A DNA stretch of 64,000 bases, from positions 55,157 through 119,156 of the forward strand of contig CADBDH010000004.1 of assembly GCA_902793405.1 (NCBI GenBank), given 5' to 3'. Every line of letters starts with the position of its first letter. Positions within the stretch are counted from its first letter, which is position 1. Both the position numbers and the translations under genes were made by a program. Of this stretch, positions 44,301 to 53,501 are shown in pieces. The DNA is from an uncultured Bacteroidales bacterium. GTDB taxonomy: Bacteria > Bacteroidota > Bacteroidia > Bacteroidales > Muribaculaceae. Below the pieces are notes generated by a model, which was not told the origin of the DNA, did not search any database, and was given only the letters and a program-made list of their open reading frames with translations.

Positions 44301-45019
44301 CCTACAGCGATAGCAAGAACTTCACCATCACCCTGACTGATCCCGTTACCGCTACCGCCGACGCCGACGCTGCAGCCCTGTATCCCGGCTATCAGCAGAG
44401 TGGGGCTACGCACATCAATCCTTATGATTTGGGTTACAACTCATACATCCCGGCCAACTTCTACGAGAGCAACTGGAACGGCGTGGACGCCATCAACAGC
44501 AATACCTATGTTGACAACCAGAACGATGACGCAGTGATTTCGCTCTACTTCATGAATCCCAAGGCTCAAGAGGTGGCACGCATCTGGGGCGTCTGGAACG
44601 GCAATGGTGGATTTGCCGTTTACAACGAGGGCTTCTACAACCGTTTCGGCATCCATGGTGCTGTCAACGTTGGCGGTTGGGAATACAATTATGGCGGTGG
44701 TGGTGTCGCTGCCGACCTCGTGAAGGATCAGGCTTATCTGTTCCACGCTGTGGTCGCAAAGCCTGCCACCACAGGCCGCGCTGCTGCACCTGCCGCCAGC
44801 AACGATGCCGCCAGCTCGACACTGGTCATCTATCCCCTTGACCTGTCGGCTCAGGGCAGTATGACTGCTGTCAAGGACATTGTTGGTGACCGCACTGTCA
44901 AGAGCGTCAGCTACTACAACATCATGGGTGTGGAGAGCGCCCAGCCGCATGACGGCGTCAACATCGTAGTGACGCGTTACACCGACGGCTCCACCTCCAC
45001 GGCTAAGGTGATGTTCTAA
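41321..45019 (+). CDS. Giant secreted multidomain protein (chitobiase-C-like, OB-fold and carbohydrate-binding-like domains)
   Basis: 1232 aa with a signal peptide (FSVGWAA). Domains by eye are: a Ser/Thr/Gly-rich beta domain (21-140); a CHB_HEX_C/Fn3-like domain (146-220, SIYYTINGNNPTTSS); an OB-fold-like domain (225-395, GEAVVTYQNGRNVWIRD). A beta-sandwich (400-505) is followed by a SusE/F-like segment starting YIVGNFGNAGWN (about 505-640) and a lectin-like domain (about 640-780). An Ig-like unit and a second OB-fold-like region (about 880-1050) follow. The variant terminal module YYNIMGVE ... VVTRYTDGSTSTAKVMF ends the protein. Domain names are tentative. A glycan-binding surface protein is inferred. 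It is transcribed alone. Confidence 0.82.
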   Translation: MKKFLTFFLTALLTFSVGWAATVTFNSSNDHGSTQDQSADSMSKDGITISSTTAGLGYSPYRFYSGGTTTISSTVGNITSVVFTCSTGSYSNALYSSTFNPGYVTQNDVTVTWTGNAASFTIKASAQFRVVKIVVTTAEGSTVTAPTITPDGGDILASQQISMSAEDGASIYYTINGNNPTTSSTLYTAPFTLNSGATVKAIAVKDGVSSTVTSATFNVVAGVPTIAAALAYGSGQFIFAGEAVVTYQNGRNVWIRDNSGSGLIYRNSGETSAFNNGDILKPGWKASNTTHQQTPEFGSPSGVTYLRNDGTVAPEPLDALTVGDVNKYVSMSNVTVTSVDGDNYYVNNATGYCLRKQFTNVSPTLTVGKTYNVVGVVWNYNGLPELYLISAEEVVTGDPTITLDPTSLTIDDSGTNNSFTVTARNLHENDNGNVSVTHNWVFNTNLTSSTNSIANWNGIQGFNRNYRSVDGTVTVTYNGRALSATDTYTVATEGASQTLTATYVPSLYIVGNFGNAGWNYSADAATPMTNDGNGIYTATLDIPANSYILFSRKSGETYNWDTNRYFIGAVMDNGQDWVYGVNALPGLLDTDPSNPSKYRPIKFPEGGTYTITIDANNYTFNITKEVPLPGDFVLVTDDSQLAEGNEIIIVNSGTAGEAKALSTTQGNNNRPATNVTVRSILAVTATDETQIITLERAEGDNPGWYFNVGNGYLYAASNTANHLKTHNTTADSKVAISIGDDNIASIVFQGQYSHNVMQYNQGSTLFSCYETASQSPVYIYQRTAQNASLSADKQHITLVTPAGADESEPQTFTVTGSNLTENVILTVDNPNFVLNPTTIVPENGAVSQVVTVTYVGESTVTENETVTITSSGKTVEVYVHGRKEATTLAQIEASTDLLNKKVAVSDELIGAWAYGNKLWAKDQGNASIDKRMAATDQMDYLQQEIWHDQDGNVYHLQTGSWDESNWVVLDFNGLRGETTAAACVGKKLTDVKGTYSDSKNFTITLTDPVTATADADAAALYPGYQQSGATHINPYDLGYNSYIPANFYESNWNGVDAINSNTYVDNQNDDAVISLYFMNPKAQEVARIWGVWNGNGGFAVYNEGFYNRFGIHGAVNVGGWEYNYGGGGVAADLVKDQAYLFHAVVAKPATTGRAAAPAASNDAASSTLVIYPLDLSAQGSMTAVKDIVGDRTVKSVSYYNIMGVESAQPHDGVNIVVTRYTDGSTSTAKVMF

Positions 45020-45053
45020 ACCCCACCATCTCCCCACCGGGGATCAACAATCC

Positions 45054-45086
45054 AGGCGGCTCCCACCACGGGGGCCGCCTGTTTCT
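45054..45086 (+). terminator. Terminator of the 1232-aa gene
   Basis: AGGCGGC ... GCCGCCT hairpin followed by GTTTCTT. Confidence 0.7.
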
Positions 45087-45142
45087 TGAAATAACCCTCC
45101 ATCCCTGCCATCACTGAATAATTAAAAAAAAATCGTTTTTTC

Positions 45143-45173
45143 TTTGCTAATTAAAAAAATGTGACTATCTTTG
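45143..45173 (+). promoter_or_regulatory. Strong promoter of the second cohesin-like secreted gene
   Basis: TTTG (45143-45146), exactly 19 nt, TATCTTTG (45166-45173). Confidence 0.82.
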
Positions 45174-45179
45174 CAAAAC

Positions 45180-45486
45180 CAGATAGACCAACAATGCTTA
45201 GCACTGCTGAGGTACCTATGATGAAGAAGCTTGATGATAGCCAATGTTTAACCGCTCAGGAGGCCCCACGGTCTCCCCTTGTGGCATTACAATATCACAT
45301 CAAACCAATTGATGAAAACTTTACCTGACTATGAACTATTCAATTATTACCGTGAACATGTTTAGTTTTTCCGAAACTCTTTGATAATCAAAATGGATGA
45401 TAGAACCTTGAATGCAAAACTAATTACTGTGTGAATTCGTGTTTATTCTTTTTTAATAACTTAATTAATTAAAATTTGTTTCTATT
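45180..45486 (+). other. Long (about 307 nt) 5' leader
   Basis: No gene inside. Its 3' end and the first codons of the downstream gene match 38699-38742 with one mismatch in 44 nt. Confidence 0.6.
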
Positions 45487-47823
45487 ATGAAGAAATTTTT
45501 ATTTACTCTTGCAAGCTTGTTCGTAGCAAGTAGCGCTTTCGCAAACAGCTACTTCTTCATGGACAAGGTTGAAATTACCGAAGACATGGTCGGCCAGGAG
45601 ATCACTCTGACTGTTGGCGCTGACTTCCGTGAGTTGGTAAGTGCTTTCGAGCTCTGGATCACTCCTCCCGAGGGTCTTGAGGTTGTAGACTTTGAGCCCG
45701 GTGAGGACATGCTTGGCATGCAGTACTACACCCAGCGTGGTGCTTCGCGTACTGTTGACGCTTCTGTTACCACTCTCGACAACATGCACTTCGTTGGTAT
45801 CACCAGCGCTACCACCACTGGTTACTACCAGCTGGAGGATGGCACCTGGGCTCCCTACGGTGCTATTAAGTGGTTACCCGGTGTTTATGAGGAGATGATT
45901 ATTCTCTACGTTCAGGTTAACGCTGTTCCCACTGGTGACTTCATGATCCGCACCGAGCCTGGTTGCGGTCAGGATCCCCGCGCTGATCAGTACGGTGGCC
46001 GCGCCGTTCCCGAGGGTGGTGCAAACCTGCCTTGGGGCGAGAGACTGCCTGAGGATACCCCCACTCTGAAGGATTGCGAGAGCCCCAGCGTAATGGGTGC
46101 AACCGGTGAGAATGGTACTTACTACATCCAGATCACTCCGGATCCCGCTACCGATGGTGCACTCCAGTACACCGTTGACGTAGAGCCCGTTAGCACCGAG
46201 ACCATCGATGGTATCGTTTATCTGTACTACAACCGTGGTGCTGAGGACGTAACCGTACACGTTGAGGCTTGGACCAACGAGGGTGCTGAGTACAACGCTT
46301 CTGAGAAGGAGATCAAGGACATCGTTGTTCCCAAGCTGCCGCAGGTTGCTACCCCCAATGTAACCTACACTATGGGCGAGAACAGCATCACCATCAGCGC
46401 TTCCTGCGATACCGAGGGTGCTACCGTAGTTCTCTACGATCCCGAGGGCAACCCCGTTGCTAATCCCACTACCGTAAACTACGATCCCTATGTAGGTTAT
46501 GACGCTACCTGGACCGCTACCGCTACCGCTCCCAACATGTTGGCCAGCGAGACTGGTGAGAACCACATCGTTATCGAGGCTATGCAGAAGGCTACCGTTG
46601 ACAGCCCCAGCATCATGATCACTGACAGGACCGACGAGACCATTACCATCAGCATCTACCCCGATCCCGCTACCGATGGTGAGCTCGAGTATGAAGCTAC
46701 CCCCGCTCCCGGTGCTAAGGCAACTGACCTGGTTTACACTCGTGGCGATGCTGACTACACCGTACACGTAAAGGCTCGTACCCTTGAGGGTCCCACCTGC
46801 CTGGCTTCTGACTGGGAGGAGAAGGACTTCACCATCGAGGCTAAGCCCGCTCCCGAGGTAACCAAGACCCCGAGCGTAACCTACAGCTACGAGAATGGTG
46901 AGCTCAATGTTTGGGCTTATGGTTCTGACGACGATGCAGTTTACACCCTGTACTGCGACGGCGTTGAGTACACCGGCGAAATGCCCATCACCTATGACAT
47001 CTATGAGGGTTACAACCACACTTGGACTGCTACCGCTATCGCTCCGGGTAAGACCGTCAGCGAGATGTCAGCTGATTGCGTGATCAACATCCCCGCTGAG
47101 CCCAAGGTTTACACCACTCCCGATCCCGTTATCGGTGAGCCCGTTGTTAATGACAACAACGTAACTGTTCCCGTAACTGGTGAAGGCCACATCGTTGTTA
47201 CCGTTACCATGGGTACCGAGACTCTGACCTTCGAAGGCGACAACAGCGTTAACGTTGTTATCCCCCGTGGCACTGAGGATGACTTCGCTATCATCAATGC
47301 TGTAGCTACCGCTCCGCTGCCCGCTGGTTATGACGAGGTTATGCCCGGTCGTGCTACTTCTGACCTGATCGACATCCCCGCTCTGCCCAAGCAGACCGTA
47401 GCTCCCACCATCACCCAGAAGGATGGTAAGTCTGAGTGGGATGATGATGGTAACCTGACCTATGATGGCCACTATGTAACCATCACCATCACCAACAACG
47501 ACGAGGAGAATGTTGTTATCGAGTACAGCTATGACGGTGAGAACTGGGCAACCTACAATGGTCCCTTCAACATCACCGAGAATGGTGACTACGTGATCTA
47601 CGCTCGCGCTACCGCCGACGGTCGTCCCGTCAGCGAGGTAGTTAGCGTTCCCGTACACGTAACTCCCGCTACTGGTGTAGTAGAGCTCGTTAACGGCAAG
47701 GCTGTTGCTGGCGTACGCTACTTCAACATGGCTGGTCAGGAGATGCAGGAGGCCAACGGTGTAACCATCGTTGTTACCACCTACACCGACGGCACCACCA
47801 GCGCTGTTAAGGTTATCAAGTAA
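45487..47823 (+). CDS. Secreted multidomain protein, paralogue of the gene at 38717
   Basis: 778 aa with a signal peptide (LFVASSAFA). The N-terminal cohesin-like domain (20-185, SAFELWITPPEGLEVVDFEP) is closely similar to that of the 622-aa paralogue. Five or six Ig-like repeats with alternating TVHVEAWT and YTVHVKART-type strands follow. The variant terminal module is RYFNMAGQEMQEANG ... TTYTDGTTSAVKVIK. The same extreme codon bias (GTT/GTA/GCT) and the same leader end are seen. It lacks the YEGYWIVL domain. Probably an abundant surface protein; function unknown. Confidence 0.85.
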   Translation: MKKFLFTLASLFVASSAFANSYFFMDKVEITEDMVGQEITLTVGADFRELVSAFELWITPPEGLEVVDFEPGEDMLGMQYYTQRGASRTVDASVTTLDNMHFVGITSATTTGYYQLEDGTWAPYGAIKWLPGVYEEMIILYVQVNAVPTGDFMIRTEPGCGQDPRADQYGGRAVPEGGANLPWGERLPEDTPTLKDCESPSVMGATGENGTYYIQITPDPATDGALQYTVDVEPVSTETIDGIVYLYYNRGAEDVTVHVEAWTNEGAEYNASEKEIKDIVVPKLPQVATPNVTYTMGENSITISASCDTEGATVVLYDPEGNPVANPTTVNYDPYVGYDATWTATATAPNMLASETGENHIVIEAMQKATVDSPSIMITDRTDETITISIYPDPATDGELEYEATPAPGAKATDLVYTRGDADYTVHVKARTLEGPTCLASDWEEKDFTIEAKPAPEVTKTPSVTYSYENGELNVWAYGSDDDAVYTLYCDGVEYTGEMPITYDIYEGYNHTWTATAIAPGKTVSEMSADCVINIPAEPKVYTTPDPVIGEPVVNDNNVTVPVTGEGHIVVTVTMGTETLTFEGDNSVNVVIPRGTEDDFAIINAVATAPLPAGYDEVMPGRATSDLIDIPALPKQTVAPTITQKDGKSEWDDDGNLTYDGHYVTITITNNDEENVVIEYSYDGENWATYNGPFNITENGDYVIYARATADGRPVSEVVSVPVHVTPATGVVELVNGKAVAGVRYFNMAGQEMQEANGVTIVVTTYTDGTTSAVKVIK

Positions 47824-47850
47824 TCAACACTTGATTATCAATCAATAAAA

Positions 47851-47883
47851 AACGGGCGACCCCTTCGGGCCGCCTGTTTTTTT
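47851..47883 (+). terminator. Terminator of the second cohesin-like gene
   Basis: ACGGGCGACCC-CTTC-GGGCCGCCTGT imperfect hairpin followed by seven T. Confidence 0.8.
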
Positions 47884-47981
47884 ATTTCCCCGGGACAATC
47901 TGGACCGCCGCTGTCGCGGCTCCACTGGACCGGCTGGATTATTGTGGCAATCGTCCGTCCCATCCGTCCCATCCAGTATAA

Positions 47982-49787
<1,806 letters not shown>

Positions 49788-49804
49788 GTCGCAGTTTTTT
49801 AATC

Positions 49805-49832
49805 GCCCTGGCGGGCGAGAAATTAAACAAAA
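49805..49832 (+). repeat. Left arm of inverted repeat flanking GxxExxY cassette 2
   Basis: A small hairpin GCCC-TGGC-GGGC is followed by GAGAAATTAAACAAAA (49817-49832). The latter is the exact reverse complement of 50368-50383. Confidence 0.85.
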
Positions 49833-49911
49833 ATTATTATAAAATTAAACGGAATACAATAAATAAAATCGACAGATTATCAACGGTTTGAAGTCTCATT
49901 GATTGTTTGCA

Positions 49912-50361
49912 ATGACTGCTGTAGAGCTAAATAATCGATATGCCCTATTTTATAAAATCACCGGCTTGGCGATGCAGGTGCATGCTGAATACCATCCCGG
50001 CCTGTTGGAGTCAGCATATGAGGCAGCATTGGTTTTCCTGCTCAATCGCAATGGTATAAGCAATGAGGAGCAAGTGAATCTCCCCATGTACTGGAAAGAT
50101 GAGAAATTGTCAAAACACTATGTCATGGACCTGGTAGTCAATGGTGATACAATTATTGAACTGAAAGCTGTTAAGTATGTGAGCAATGAACATCGTAAAC
50201 AATTGTGGAATTACATGCACCTGACTCACATGCCCTTTGGGTTGTTGCTGAATTTTGGCAATGAGAGCCTATTCAGTGAATGGTATCATCGTAAAGACGA
50301 TGGAACAATCGACAAACTCACATGGCATAATAACCGAATAAATAATTTTGAAGAATTTTAA
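49912..50361 (+). CDS. GxxExxY family protein (PD-(D/E)xK-like), inverted-repeat cassette 2
   Basis: ATG 49912 (MTAVELNNRY) is preferred to a TTG at 49903. The 149-aa protein has signature GLLESAY and core residues YVMDLVV ... IIELKAVKYV (the D and E-x-K). It is divergent from the copy at 4710-5174 (different N- and C-termini). A+T-rich codons contrast with pyrG and yidC on either side. It sits inside 16-bp perfect inverted repeats. Function unknown; nuclease activity is only suggested by the fold. Confidence 0.88.
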   Translation: MTAVELNNRYALFYKITGLAMQVHAEYHPGLLESAYEAALVFLLNRNGISNEEQVNLPMYWKDEKLSKHYVMDLVVNGDTIIELKAVKYVSNEHRKQLWNYMHLTHMPFGLLLNFGNESLFSEWYHRKDDGTIDKLTWHNNRINNFEEF

Positions 50362-50367
50362 AATTGA

Positions 50368-50400
50368 TTTTGTTTAATTTCTCCGTGCGTAGCACGGATT
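50368..50400 (-). repeat. Right arm of inverted repeat flanking GxxExxY cassette 2
   Basis: TTTTGTTTAATTTCTC (50368-50383) is followed by a hairpin CCGTGC-GTA-GCACGG and GATT. The outer hairpin keeps its place but not its sequence relative to the left arm. Confidence 0.85.
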
Positions 50401-50431
50401 GAATCTAAGAAACTCAAAAACTATTATATAT

Positions 50432-52519
50432 ATGGACAAAAACACTTTGATTGGAATGTTGCTGATGGGTGTCGTGATCTTCGGATTCATGTGGCTCAAT
50501 CAGCCCAGTGAGGCCGAAATGGCCGAGCGGCAGCGGCAATTGGACTCCATCGCCGCCGTGCAGCGCGCCAACGACCGTAAAGCACTCGTCACAGGCAATG
50601 TCGATACCCTCAGCACCGAGGAGCAGACCCTGCTCACCAGCGTGCTGAAGAACCTGCCTGCCGACCACGCCACCATCAACAACGAGGGCGTCATGCTCTC
50701 GCTCAAGGACGGCAAGATCGACGGCACCATCACCGTGGCCGACACCACCGTTACCTGGGACGAGGTCATCTCATCAACAAGTAAGAACCCCGCCGCCCAC
50801 AACCTGGCCGTGCAGGCCGTGCAGCGCGCTCTCGACGTGTATGCCAAGAACGGCTCCTTCGCCGCTTCGTTGACGGGTAACGAGGAGTTCGTCACCCTCG
50901 AGAACGACTCTCTCAAGATCGAACTCAGCACCAAGGGCGGCATCATCGCCAGCGCGACGCTCAAGGGCTACAAGACCTACAAAACGCCCCAGCTCGTCCT
51001 GTTTGACAAGGGTGACAACGACTACAGCTTCACCCTGAGCAACAACACCCAGCGTTTCGAGACCAAGAACTTCTACTTCACACCACAAAAGCTCAACGAC
51101 AGCACCGTGCTGATGAACCTGCAGCTCGACGGCGGTGCACAGTGGGGACTGAAGTACACCCTCGTGCCCGGCAGCTACATGGTGCGCATGCAGGTGGTGC
51201 AGCAGCACATGTCGCGCATCATCCCGCTCAACATCAACCTCATCGACCTGGACTGGCACCAGAAGATCTCGCGTCACGAGTTCGGCAAGCAGTTCGAGGA
51301 GCGCAACAGCGGCATCTACTACAAGTTTGCCGGTAAGGATGGGGACGTGAAGAATACCAGCGAGAACGGCACCGACGAAAAGGAAATCAAGGAGAAGCTG
51401 AAATGGGTCAGCGCCAAGAACCAGTTCTTCTCCACCGTACTGATTGCCGACAGCGTCATGAGTACCGCCAAGCTGGCCAGTGCCGACACCAAGGACACGC
51501 CCGACTACGAGGAATACCTCAAGGACATCAACGTCCACACCATGATTCCCTACTCGAGCGACCAGCCCGAGCCCGCCTCGTTCTACTTCTATCTGGGTCC
51601 CAACCGCTACCACATGCTCTCGAGCTACGACAAGTACTCCCCCAAGGAGGACCTGAAGCTCACTCACCTCATTCCCCTGGGATGGAAGCTCTTCCGCTGG
51701 ATCAACACGGGTATCATCATCCCCGTCTTCGACTGGCTGGGCAAGTTCATGACCAACTACGGTCTCATCATCCTGGTGCTGACTGTCATCCTCAAGATCG
51801 TGCTCTCGCCCTTGACCTACAAGACCTACATCTCGCAGGCCAAGATGCGTTTCCTGGCCCCCGACATCGCCAAGATCAACGAGAAATATCCCAATCAGGA
51901 GGATGCCATCAAGAAGCAGCAAAAGACCATGGAGCTCTACCGCCTGGCCGGTGCCAACCCCATGGGTGGCTGTCTGCCCATGTTGCTGCAGATGCCTATC
52001 CTCATCGCGATGTTCACCTTCTTCCCCTCGAGTATCGAGTTGAGAGGCCAGTCCTTCCTGTGGGCCAATGACCTCAGCGCCCCCGACAAGATTGTCGAGT
52101 GGTCAACCCATATCCCGTTCATCTCCAACACCTTTGGCAACCACATCAGCCTCTTCTGCTTGTTGATGACCGTGACCAACATCATCTACACCTACATCAC
52201 CACCAAGTCTCAGGCCCAGTCGCAGTCCATGCCGGGCATGAAGGCGATGATGTACCTCATGCCGCTGATGTTCCTTGTATTCTTCAACAACTACGCATCC
52301 GGTCTGAGCTACTACTACTTCATCTCGCTGTTGATCACCATCCTGCAGACCTACAGCTGCCGCCTCTTCATCACCGAGGACAAGGTGCGTGCCACCATGG
52401 CCGCCAATGCCGCCAAGCCCAAGAAGAAATCCAAATGGCTCGAGCGCATGGAGCAAGCCCAAAAGATGCAGCAACAGCAACAACGCCAACGCGCCAATGC
52501 CCAGCGCCGCAAGCGCTAG
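50432..52519 (+). CDS. yidC: Membrane protein insertase
   Basis: ATG 50432 (MDKNTLIGML) is the family start; the frame upstream is leader. The 695-aa protein has an N-terminal TM helix (about 5-22) and a large periplasmic beta domain (about 45-380). The five-TM Oxa1 core follows: WLGKFMTNYGLIILVLTVIL, then SPLTYKTYISQAKM, then GANPMGGCLPMLLQMPILIA with the conserved G-C-L-P-x-x-x-Q-x-P. A basic Gln/Arg-rich cytoplasmic tail is suited to ribosome docking. It inserts inner-membrane proteins with or without SecYEG. Confidence 0.97.
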   Translation: MDKNTLIGMLLMGVVIFGFMWLNQPSEAEMAERQRQLDSIAAVQRANDRKALVTGNVDTLSTEEQTLLTSVLKNLPADHATINNEGVMLSLKDGKIDGTITVADTTVTWDEVISSTSKNPAAHNLAVQAVQRALDVYAKNGSFAASLTGNEEFVTLENDSLKIELSTKGGIIASATLKGYKTYKTPQLVLFDKGDNDYSFTLSNNTQRFETKNFYFTPQKLNDSTVLMNLQLDGGAQWGLKYTLVPGSYMVRMQVVQQHMSRIIPLNINLIDLDWHQKISRHEFGKQFEERNSGIYYKFAGKDGDVKNTSENGTDEKEIKEKLKWVSAKNQFFSTVLIADSVMSTAKLASADTKDTPDYEEYLKDINVHTMIPYSSDQPEPASFYFYLGPNRYHMLSSYDKYSPKEDLKLTHLIPLGWKLFRWINTGIIIPVFDWLGKFMTNYGLIILVLTVILKIVLSPLTYKTYISQAKMRFLAPDIAKINEKYPNQEDAIKKQQKTMELYRLAGANPMGGCLPMLLQMPILIAMFTFFPSSIELRGQSFLWANDLSAPDKIVEWSTHIPFISNTFGNHISLFCLLMTVTNIIYTYITTKSQAQSQSMPGMKAMMYLMPLMFLVFFNNYASGLSYYYFISLLITILQTYSCRLFITEDKVRATMAANAAKPKKKSKWLERMEQAQKMQQQQQRQRANAQRRKR

Positions 52520-52522
52520 GAT

Positions 52523-52549
52523 TTAGTTCTTAGTTGTTAGTTGTTAGTT
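52523..52549 (+). repeat. Left arm of 27-bp perfect inverted repeat flanking the four-helix-bundle gene
   Basis: It is built of TTAGTTNT heptamers and pairs perfectly with 53004-53030. It is the only heptamer block in the window in the TTAGTT orientation relative to the gene that follows it. Confidence 0.9.
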
Positions 52550-52580
52550 TTTAGTGAGATTACACTAATAAGCTACTAGA

Positions 52581-52946
52581 ATGAAGTCCAGCGATTTTAG
52601 AGAGTTGATTGTTTGGCAAAAAGCAATGGAGCTAACCAAGGAAATATATTCTTTGGTTAAGTTCCTGCCACGAGAGGAAAACTATGCTTTATCAGGCCAA
52701 ATGAGAAGAGCTGTGGTTTCTATTCCCTCTAATATCGCCGAAGGTGAGGGACGTAATTCTGAAAAAGATTTCGTCCGTTTTCTCTCTCAGGCTCGAGGTT
52801 CTTTATGGGAACTATCGACTCAGTTAGAGATTTGTGAACAAGTCGGTTATCTCAATAGGGAACAGACTCAAGTTGCTTTTGGCATGATAATTGAAGTTAG
52901 TAAAATGATTAATTCGTTGTCAAACTCAATACTGTCGAGGATTTAA
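52581..52946 (+). CDS. Four-helix-bundle (23S rRNA intervening-sequence-type) protein, inverted-repeat cassette 3
   Basis: The 121-aa protein has the family pattern FRELIVWQKAMELTKEIY, then LSGQMRRAVVSIPSNIAEG (the diagnostic R-R-A-x-x-S-I-P-x-N-I-A-E-G), then FLSQARGSLWELSTQLEI. This is the S23/IVP family, first known from ORFs inside intervening sequences of 23S rRNA genes and now seen widely in Bacteroidetes. It assembles as a pentamer of helical hairpins in solved members; function is unknown. Here it lies between yidC and the TM2 gene. Confidence 0.93.
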   Translation: MKSSDFRELIVWQKAMELTKEIYSLVKFLPREENYALSGQMRRAVVSIPSNIAEGEGRNSEKDFVRFLSQARGSLWELSTQLEICEQVGYLNREQTQVAFGMIIEVSKMINSLSNSILSRI

Positions 52947-53003
52947 TGATTTTGCCAAAGAATTTTTATCGAAGATGAAACTTTTCAGTCGTTTCCAACG
53001 TCT

Positions 53004-53037
53004 AACTAACAACTAACAACTAAGAACTAACAACTAA
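53004..53037 (-). repeat. Right arm of the 27-bp inverted repeat; also heptamer leader of the TM2 gene
   Basis: CTAACAACTAACAACTAAGA-type units. The first 27 nt (53004-53030) pair with 52523-52549; the block ends 14 nt before ATG 53051, in the usual leader position. Confidence 0.9.
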
Positions 53038-53050
53038 AAACGAAAAGACT

Positions 53051-53485
53051 ATGTATATTCATCAGTGTCCCGAGTGCGGGAAGCAGTATAGCACTCAAGA
53101 GAAAGTGAACCGTGTGAAGTGCCCCTATTGCGGTGCCGAGACCAACGTGTCCTATTCCGACCAGCAGCAGTCCCAGTGGCAGCAGTTCGGTAATCAGGCT
53201 GCATCGACCGTTGATGACGTCTTCAGCAGCGGCCCGTCGGGCAAGAGCCGTGGTGTGGCCGGACTGTTGGCCCTGTTCCTGGGCTGCGTGGGTCTGCACT
53301 ACTTCTACATCGGCAAGACCAGTGCAGGTGTCCTGTTCCTGGTAGCCACCATGCTCACTTGCGGCATTCTGGGTGTTGTCACCGAGATTGTCTCGATCAT
53401 TCAGGGCGTGCTGTTCTTCACCTCGACTCAAGATGAATTTGAGCGCAGGTGGGTGAACTCACCGAGTAGTTTCCCCTTGTTCTAA
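53051..53485 (+). CDS. Zinc-ribbon plus TM2-domain membrane protein
   Basis: The 144-aa protein has an N-terminal zinc ribbon (CPECG at 6-10, CPYCG at 24-28). A Gln/Ser linker follows, then a TM2 domain of two hydrophobic helices starting KSRGVAGLLALFLGCVGLHY with the family motif G-x-H-x-F-Y-I-G-K. TM2 proteins are small inner-membrane proteins of unknown role. The C-terminal 25 residues are polar. It lies 16 bp upstream of the GH25 gene and probably in one operon with it. Confidence 0.88.
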   Translation: MYIHQCPECGKQYSTQEKVNRVKCPYCGAETNVSYSDQQQSQWQQFGNQAASTVDDVFSSGPSGKSRGVAGLLALFLGCVGLHYFYIGKTSAGVLFLVATMLTCGILGVVTEIVSIIQGVLFFTSTQDEFERRWVNSPSSFPLF

Positions 53486-53501
53486 CCAATCGTGATTGCC
53501 T

